This document shows, one piece after another, positions 57,201 through 64,000 of a stretch of 64,000 bases of DNA. Below the pieces are notes generated by a model that had not been told where the DNA came from, searched no databases, and worked only from the letters and a program-made list of their open reading frames with translations. This stretch comes from Stenogyne calaminthoides (Eukaryota; Streptophyta; Magnoliopsida; Lamiales; Lamiaceae). The stretch spans positions 1,426,001 through 1,490,000 of the forward strand of contig JBBCBC010000022.1 of the NCBI GenBank assembly GCA_037126765.1. Direction: 5' to 3'. A program made the position numbers and the translations under genes. Within the stretch, counting starts at the first letter, position 1; every line of letters starts with the position of its first letter.

Positions 57201-60003
57201 GATTTTTGAAACACGGACCTTGATTTTTTTCCGTTGGACAAAACACATTTCAAGGCCGTGGACTTGCCAATTAATCTGTTAAAATTTCACATTCTATATT
57301 AACATAATACCTTCTCAAGTTTAATTACTTGTTCGTAAATTTTATGAGAAAATTGTGTATGAATGATGGAATAATTTGAAAATTCTTTTATGGAATAATT
57401 TCAATTTGACAGCGTGACTCATTCAAAATCCTCATTTTAAAATCCCACAGGCTAATTAGATTTTAATTTTAAAATCTAAAATTGGATCAACTTTCTAAGC
57501 TTGTTCGTGTTCAAAATTGTCAACATACAATTATGTTATAATTGGATTCGATTCATAGTAGTTTCTTGTTTTTAATTAATGGGTTCAGCCATAATTTTTT
57601 TTTTTTTTATAATTCGATATTCGGCGAGGATCGATTAATGAATTCAACCTTGTATATAATTTTATAATTATTTTATGAACAATTATGATGGGATGTTTGC
57701 AAATTCTATTAAAAGAGTTAATGTACTTATTTTCAAAACGGTCACCTCATAACTTTTAAATTTTAGAAGCGTTTTTTATTATTGAATAGTGGTTGCAAAT
57801 GCGTACTATGTTCGATATGAATTTTTTTTTTTTGAAAGGCTAAGTTCGATAGATAAAAAATCATATAAACGGCGACAGTCTAATAACAAATCACATATAC
57901 CTCTTTCCGAAGTGTTAATCTTAACTTCTAACTTATATCCTATTTCACAGGCCGAAATGCCCCATCTGGCGTGTCTCGATATTATTGAACACGTCAAGAT
58001 TGGCATCGCATGTGTGGACAAATGAGCAGCTATTTAAATTTTACTATTTACTCCTCTAATTTATTGAATAAAGGGAAAGTCGTTGGCTTGAAACTTCTCT
58101 GCATTTATGAATAATAAATTGAGGAAACGTTTAATTAATTACTGTTGACGTTGTTTTGTTTTATTTGACAGATAGATATAAAATTGCGAGGGCAATGGTT
58201 TTTTCGATTCATACTAATATGAGTCATATAAAAGAATATTATTTTGTACGAGTGGGAGGGATTGATTAAAATATCAACAAACTTGTGACTAATTGTCCAA
58301 AAAAAATTATAATTTCTCATAATTTTATGTACTTGTCCTCAAATAATATAAAAACGCTAATATGACACTCCTTCCATTCTTTTTAGATGTAATTCTAGAT
58401 TAATTTATCATAAAGGTTAAGAATTTTTTATTAAGTTTAATTAATGATGATTAAATATTCTTTTCATTTTTTTTGACAGAAAACATAAATGACATTAAAA
58501 AAATTGATAAAACTGTGTCCAAGCATTAAAAATAAAATTAAGTCTATAATTAAATAAATTATATTGATTAAAATTTTGAAGTATTTAACTTAAATTAATA
58601 TTGTAAACTTTTTTTTCAAAACCCGCAACGTGCTAGTTAAACAATAAACACATGTTAATTAAATGACATCGTTTATTTTAAACACCAAAAATTTAAAAGA
58701 ATAGAACTGATATTCATGTAATAGATCTATATATATTCCTTATCCACTGTCATTATTATATGAGAGCCATACCTATAGCTAGAATTTTCTTTTATCGTTT
58801 CCTCTTTTATTCTCTTTTGTATTTTCTCCTAAAGTAGAGTAATAAAATGGTTGCTATCTTAGAATTGACAATTGTGTCCTAATCTCTTAGCTGTTTGTGA
58901 AAAAATATGGGAGGAAACTCAATCCTCATTCCTTACAATTGTAATAAAATGAGTAAGGTATTATATTGTTGGATTAAATTTTTGGTGAATGCATTTTATT
59001 TCACATAAAAGGAAAATTAAAGAAAGATTTAATTTAAAAATTTTGGTTGTTTTGGTTATTTGAGAGTTTCAAACGCATTTATTTTAGTTGTTTCAAACCA
59101 AAAATAGCGTTTTCATATATCCACATACATGTAACATGAATTTTGAACTTATGTACAGTCATTAGTCACATTCTGATTATTAATATTTTGAGTAATTCAT
59201 GGTTCACTCGGCCCGAATATGTCATGATTTAGGGTTCATAATTTAGTATTTATGGTGTAGATTGTTTATCCAAATTAAATTTGAATCTAATTGCACCAAT
59301 TGCATCTTGTGCAATCGGTGCACACAAGTGTTGCTCATAAAATTCATATCTTCCTAACGAAGTATAATTAATAATTTATTTTTTTTGTTTCGCATTTCCT
59401 TTCTTTGTAGCAAAAGGCGAAGCCTCGCCCCCGGGGCCCCCACCCCCCGGCCCGACATGAATGGTGGAGGTGGTAAATCATGGTGACTCAGCGGTCCATT
59501 AGGTGGGAGGATCAGTGTTTGAAGCCCACAAGGAGCTATCCCCCACATTGGAGGAATAAAACTCCCATACTAATTTGTCGTGATTTCGATCCTACGTCCC
59601 TCAGAAGAATTCTTGGTGAAAACCGTGAATTTTCTACATGTCGCGTCGCGTTTCCTTTCTTATTATATGCAAAGGTACATATTGCTGGTCAAGAATCAAG
59701 ATATTTAAGCCACTTGACCTAAATATTAAATAGAAAAATGTTGAAAAGGAAAGCATGCGCGTTTCTAAAAACCAATTTTAATATTTCTTTTGGAGTTATT
59801 TAGAGTGTTTTTGTGGAAGGTGTTTTAACTGAAGATATTTTGGGAGAGTTGCATTGAGATCGTGTTTTACTGCTACAAGTTTGCTAGGTTATTGGTTATA
59901 GACTCCAATGTTGTTAAATCCGGACCGACTATTAAATCGAATAATGAATTGAGTTATTGATTTATTGGTTCAACACGTTGAGCCGTCGAAAAAATCTGAT
60001 AAC

Positions 60004-60006
<3 letters not shown>

Positions 60007-60041
<35 letters not shown>
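60007..60041. repeat. (AT)n microsatellite
   Basis: About 17 AT units in a row. Shorter AT runs are at 28311-28326 and 44628-44663 (the last inside the CACTA element). Confidence 0.9.
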
Positions 60042-60045
<4 letters not shown>

Positions 60046-60441
60046 TATGTATACATCATAAAATTTGAATAAAATTGTAAATAAATATTATTAAGTATAT
60101 TTTACATGCATTCTAAGTGTGTATAACATAATTGAAAGGGGAAATTTAACAAATGCTACACATTACAAGTGAATTTAATATTATAGATACATATACCACA
60201 AGCTATTTACAAACACCATGTGTTCAAAGCCCCAAAAAATAAAAATAAATAACAAGCTTATTCGGATTCGACATTCCACCGTACCAGATAATTTTCAATT
60301 ATTAGTATTTGTATTACTTTTCAATTTGTGTTCAATTATTTTAATTTGGCGTTGTTGTGTAATTTCAATATATAACTAGAGAATGCATGTATCTTCATAT
60401 TAGGCGAAATATGATCATGTATTCATATCTAATATATAATA

Positions 60442-60613
60442 CTCCCTCTGTCCCAAAATTATTGCAAAAGTGGATTTTAGTGGGTTTGAGTGGAATAAAA
60501 TAAGAGTATTGTAAGTGTATTAATATTATGTTTGTTTCCATTTTGGGAGTGTTGCAGTAATGTTGAGAAGTCCAAATAAAATAAGTGTTGCAGTAATCAA
60601 AGGACGGAAGGAG
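60442..60613. mobile_element. Stowaway-like MITE
   Basis: The ends CTCCCTCTGTCCCAAAATTA and, on the other strand, CTCCTTCCGTCCTTTGATTA lie between TA (60440-60441, 60614-60615). Related to the element at 17229. Confidence 0.82.
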
Positions 60614-60993
60614 TATATGTTTTTTGTTGTATTTTACGTGATTTCTCATTGGTAAAAATATGAATTTGTAATATTCATAAAAAGAAAAATTAAATTACAC
60701 AACAAAAAAATTGTTATTAATTATTTAACAAAGTAACTCTAATTAAGTATGATTGTAATTACACAATAAATGACCACTAATTATAATTATAGTATCAATT
60801 AATTGTATAATTATATATATAAATATTAATAAAATAATAGATATAGAGTATATAGTTTTAAACAATGAACTCCATATATGAAGTAAACTGTTCAAAACTC
60901 TATCTTCAAATCTTAAAATAGAGTAAGGTTGAAGTAGGAACCTTACTTCATTTTCGAGTTAAACTCCAAAATGTAGTAAGGTTGGAAATGCTC

Positions 60994-62311
60994 TAAATTT
61001 TAATTTTGGAGATAATAATATAAGTATATTTTAAAAATTTGGGATTATATATTTTTTTTATTTTTGGATTTGAGAATATCTTTTTGTTGCTTCCTAAGTC
61101 ATCGATCTCTTATAAATAGGAGAATCAAAATATAATTTCAGTTGGTCAGATAAAATAAGTCACAAATGACCATCAAATTGTGAAAAAATTCAGAATAAGT
61201 AGCTGAGGCCCCGATATCACTAGGAATGACAATATCACTTGACCCGCCCTGACCCGCTATGTTTGGATCACCCCACCCTGCACCCATAATGGAACGGGGT
61301 AGGTAAAAATACTTAAAATGGGCCGCGCCGCCTGGTTCCCCCAGTGGGTCGCCTCGGCCCTGTTTAAAAAGTGGAGTAGGTCCGGGTATTTAAGTACCCG
61401 ACCAGATCTATTGCCATCCATAGGTATCACAAACAAAATTCATGGTTTTAGATAGAGGAATCAAGAGATCAACGAAAGTTGTAACTCCTAAATTATAAAT
61501 AAAAATATATTTATTGTATTTTTTTCACTTTCTACATATTTTTTTTCAGGTGTTGAAAATTTTTGGTTTACAAATTGGCACTCATGGTGGGACGATTTTC
61601 GCTCTTCATCTCCTCTCTTTATGAATATTCGGAGAATTTCACGGGGCATGTCAAATTCCCTTCGGAGCATGTCAAATTCACCTTTGGGGCATGTCAAATA
61701 ACCTTTTGAGTTCTACATCAAGATTTCGAGACCAAGTTGCAGTTGTCATGTGTCTCCACAACAGGTCTCAAGGGGCATTTGTAGACACATAAATTTTATT
61801 TTAATTAATAATGTCATATATTAGTGTAAATCCCAATTTTGAAGATAATAATATATGAATATCTCTAAGATTTTGGATTATATTTTCCTTATTCTAAGAT
61901 TTGAGAATATCTTTTTATTGCTCCTTAAGTCGTTGATCTCTTATAATTAGGAGAGTCAAGAATTTCAGTCGGTCAAATAGAATAATTCACGAACGACTTC
62001 ATCAATTTCCTATTATAAAATTGTAGGTCAAATCTTTAGGTCAGATGGAATAAGTAACAAACGACTTCATCAACTCCCTACTATCGATCGAATTGTAGAA
62101 AAACTTCGGAAAAGTTGCTGAGATCCCGACACCTCCAAATTGTAGGAAAATCTAGAATAAATGGCTAAGATCCTGGTATCACAAACCAAATTCATAACTT
62201 TAGAGAGAAGAAACAAGAGATTTGCTTTCGATTTTAAATAAAAATGCATATACCGTATTTTTTTCGCCTTCTACATGTTTATTTGGAGATGTTGAAATTT
62301 TTCGATTTCCA
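60994..62311 (+). mobile_element. LTR retrotransposon nearly without internal region
   Basis: The 3' LTR is 61780-62311, beginning TGTAGACACAT and ending CA. The 5' LTR copy is 60994-61572 and has lost its first ~45 bp. The LTRs share long blocks (TTTGAGAATATCTTTTT, GATCTCTTATAA, TATCACAAAC). A primer-site-like TGGCACTCATGGTGGGAC follows the 5' LTR (61576), and a purine tract AAGGGGCATT precedes the 3' LTR. Only about 207 bp lie between them and no protein is encoded. The 5' LTR contains a nested hAT MITE. Confidence 0.75.
61221..61422. mobile_element. hAT-type MITE nested in the 5' LTR
   Basis: The ends TAGGAATGACAATA and, on the other strand, TATGGATGGCAATA are inverted repeats. The 8-bp flanks GATATCAC (61213-61220) and GGTATCAC (61423-61430) differ at one base. 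The unoccupied sequence GGTATCACAAAC in the 3' LTR confirms the insertion boundaries. The interior is GC-rich (GACCCGCCC, GGGTCGCCTCGGCCC). Confidence 0.82.
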
Positions 62312-62509
62312 TATATATGATTAATAAAACATTGTCTGGAGAATAATATGACTACATGGAATGGGACAAATACTTTTTAAGAGCACTAATCAAAGGGAGG
62401 TGCCAAAATTATAACACTAGATTTTTTAGCTCTTAAAAAATAGGACAACAACTTTTAGTTTTATGACTTGATATTTTTGGACTATTGATTAGGGTCATAC
62501 TTTCTTTGA

Positions 62510-62592
62510 TTTTTTTTTAATAGGTTAAGTTAGTGACTTGAACCCAAAATTAGATTTTTGACATAGATAGTGGTGCTCTAATCACTTGAACT
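62510..62592 (-). mobile_element. Short tRNA-derived SINE, third copy
   Basis: On the minus strand: AGTGATTAGAGCACCACTAT (A box) and GGGTTCAAGTCAC (B box), followed by an A-rich tail. The flanks GTCATACTTTCTTTGA (62494-62509) and GTCATATTTTATCTGA (62593-62608) agree at 13 of 16 positions and look like an aged target duplication. Confidence 0.75.
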
Positions 62593-62608
62593 GTCATATT
62601 TTATCTGA

Positions 62609-63249
62609 AATTAGAAATCTTAAATTTTGATGTGATTTTGAGCTCTTAAAAAAATCCAAAAAAAAAAAGGGAAATATTATTAAACTATCCCTTACATTCG
62701 AGAACGAGATAAAGTGTCTAGAAAACAAGTGAAAATGAACAAAAGTTGATGGAAAACGAGATTGATAAGAACCAATATTGATGAAGAGGATTAAACCAAA
62801 TAAAGCACTTCGAAAAGAATGTCGCAACAAAAAATATTGAATCAACCGTCGTAATTTAAAAACTCAAATTATGGACGAAATAGAATTGGTGCGTATTAAC
62901 AAACTGTTCAATCGCAAGTTTGGGCACAAGAACGCAACAGCAACCAAGTTAAATGAAGAATGGGCCCATTATTGCTCACAAACATTTATATTCCAATTAT
63001 TGACCCATTTTGACACACAAAATAGAGCCCAATTGTTTTTGGAATTGATCCAGAGAAACTAAAAAGGCTGATAAGTGATAAGGCCCATAGTCCAGATTTA
63101 ATATTAGATCATGTTTGATAGGGGCGATGTGTCCTCTTAAAGGAAGGAAATTGGCCTTTACAGCCGTTTGATGACCGGTATAAAATTTATCAAGAGTCCT
63201 ACAAAAAGCCCAGATCGGTAATTATTTATTGGCAATTGCACTGTAATGC
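62609..63249. other. Spacer, no gene recognised
   Basis: A 63-codon plus-strand frame at 62871 (start MDEIELVR) has no domain I recognise and no exon neighbours; I do not call it a gene. Confidence 0.45.
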
Positions 63250-63252
63250 TAA

Positions 63253-63685
63253 GCGGTGTTTGGTTCACGAGACTAAATTGATTAGGTGTGATAGGATTGA
63301 GTGGGTTTGAGTAAGATTAGATTGATTTGATTGAATTTGTTGAATTAAGATATGCTTTTGGATTGTAGGATTAGATTGAGGGATTTGATGTAATACCTAT
63401 TGAAATGTCATAAACACCCTTAAATTGAATTGAAACAAGCACACTTCATTATTGTGGATCTATTCAAACAATAAAAGGACAATTTGTAATATTGCATTTG
63501 AGATATGTTATATCCCACCTTTCACATGAGATTGACATATCCCTTCATGGAGGGATTTTGTACATTTTCTACCAGGGCTTGAAGGATATCATGGGCCCTC
63601 ATCCCGCAAACTAAATGATAAATTAGTTGGGATTAAAATCCTAATCATGGCCTATTCCGATCAATCCCGACAACCAAACGGGGCC
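63253..63685. mobile_element. Harbinger-like MITE, 433 bp
   Basis: The ends GCGGTGTTTGGTT and, on the other strand, GGCCCCGTTTGGTT are flanked by TAA on both sides (63250-63252, 63686-63688). The interior carries GATTGAGTGGGTTTGAGT-like sequence and no long frame. Confidence 0.72.
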
Positions 63686-64000
63686 TAAGGGTATATTACT
63701 TTGAATTTATATGGATTTAAGAATAATGGTGAATAATAAAAAGCACTCTCCATTTCAGATTAATTTTTATACTGATTTAGGCACAAAAATTTAAAAAAAA
63801 TAGTTTTTTGCTTTATTAAAGTGGAAAATTAAGAGATATTTGTGTTAAATCAACTTCAATGGTATTAAAAGAAGTAATGGTATAAAGGGTGAATAAGTGT
63901 ATATTGTAAGGATGTGTGTTATGTGTAATATTTTTTTTTTTTTTTGAATGTGAAAACTGATGTGGGACAGTCGAAAAAGGAAAGTGTGAAAATTGATTTG

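Larger units (their letters stand above)
53345..60440. other. Seven-kilobase spacer without a recognised gene
   Basis: Includes the J8 upstream region, an AACCGGTTGAACCGCCGGTT-rich segment at 55495-55570 that resembles a transposon end, the repeats at 56714-57200, a further GGTTCACTCGGCCCG repeat (about 59200) and a tRNA-like GACTCAGCGGTCCATTAGG stretch near 59487. Short open frames at 53584, 57789 and 59480 show no domain or exon structure. Confidence 0.5.

Noticed and set aside
57789..58025. Complementary 71-78 codon frames on both strands
   Set aside because: No recognisable domain and AT-rich surroundings; chance is likely.
59480..59722. 80-codon frame next to a GC-rich stretch
   Set aside because: Looks like repeat DNA with a tRNA-like word. 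No conserved protein motif and no exon context.

Overview
This is an AT-rich stretch of flowering-plant nuclear DNA. The evidence is spliced genes with GT-AG introns, plant-specific families (group IIa WRKY, early nodulin-like phytocyanin, chloroplast J-protein J8) and the usual plant transposons (CACTA, hAT, Stowaway and Harbinger MITEs, TRIMs, tRNA-derived SINEs). I cannot fix the species; a eudicot is clear, an asterid is only a guess. No bacterial, phage or CRISPR features are present.

Six host genes can be modelled. Left to right they are: a WRKY18/40/60-type transcription factor (+, 9098-10955, 5 exons); a nuclear 3-methyladenine DNA glycosylase I homologue (-, 16314-11912, 5 exons); a phospholipid N-methyltransferase of PLMT type (-, 21907-20181, 2 exons); a single-exon membrane receptor-like kinase with a very long activation-segment insertion (+, 32584-34683); an early nodulin-like phytocyanin (-, 47193-46565, 2 exons); and a chloroplast DnaJ-like J8 protein (-, 53216-51080, 3 exons). 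The order WRKY40 - glycosylase - PLMT - kinase - J8 matches, as I remember it, Arabidopsis At1g80840, 80850, 80860, 80870 and 80920. This looks like an old conserved gene block expanded by transposons. The genes do not form a pathway.

The largest insertion is a complete CACTA (En/Spm) element at 36864-45208 with CACTA ends, a 3-bp AGA target duplication and palindromic subterminal repeats. Its tnp2 transposase gene carries stops and frameshifts. Its second gene is also interrupted and ends in a Ulp1/C48-like protease region that keeps its H, D, Q and C residues. It landed inside an RNase H-like pseudogene fragment, whose reading frame lines up again across the target site.

The rest is repeats, many with readable boundaries: two tRNA-derived SINE types (three short copies and one poly(A) copy, with 15-19 bp target duplications), four TRIM-like mini-retrotransposons with a tRNA-iMet primer site, an LTR element with almost no internal region and a hAT MITE nested in one LTR, two larger hAT-type elements with 8-bp duplications, an Emigrant/pogo-type derivative keeping a transposase tail, seven or more Stowaway-like MITEs, CACTA and Harbinger-like MITEs, and foldback elements whose cores are short degenerate repeats. 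I found no convincing undescribed functional system. The most useful leads are the 96-nt in-frame WRKY intron, the kinase insertion, the CACTA insertion history, the short SINEs and the modular microrepeat elements.
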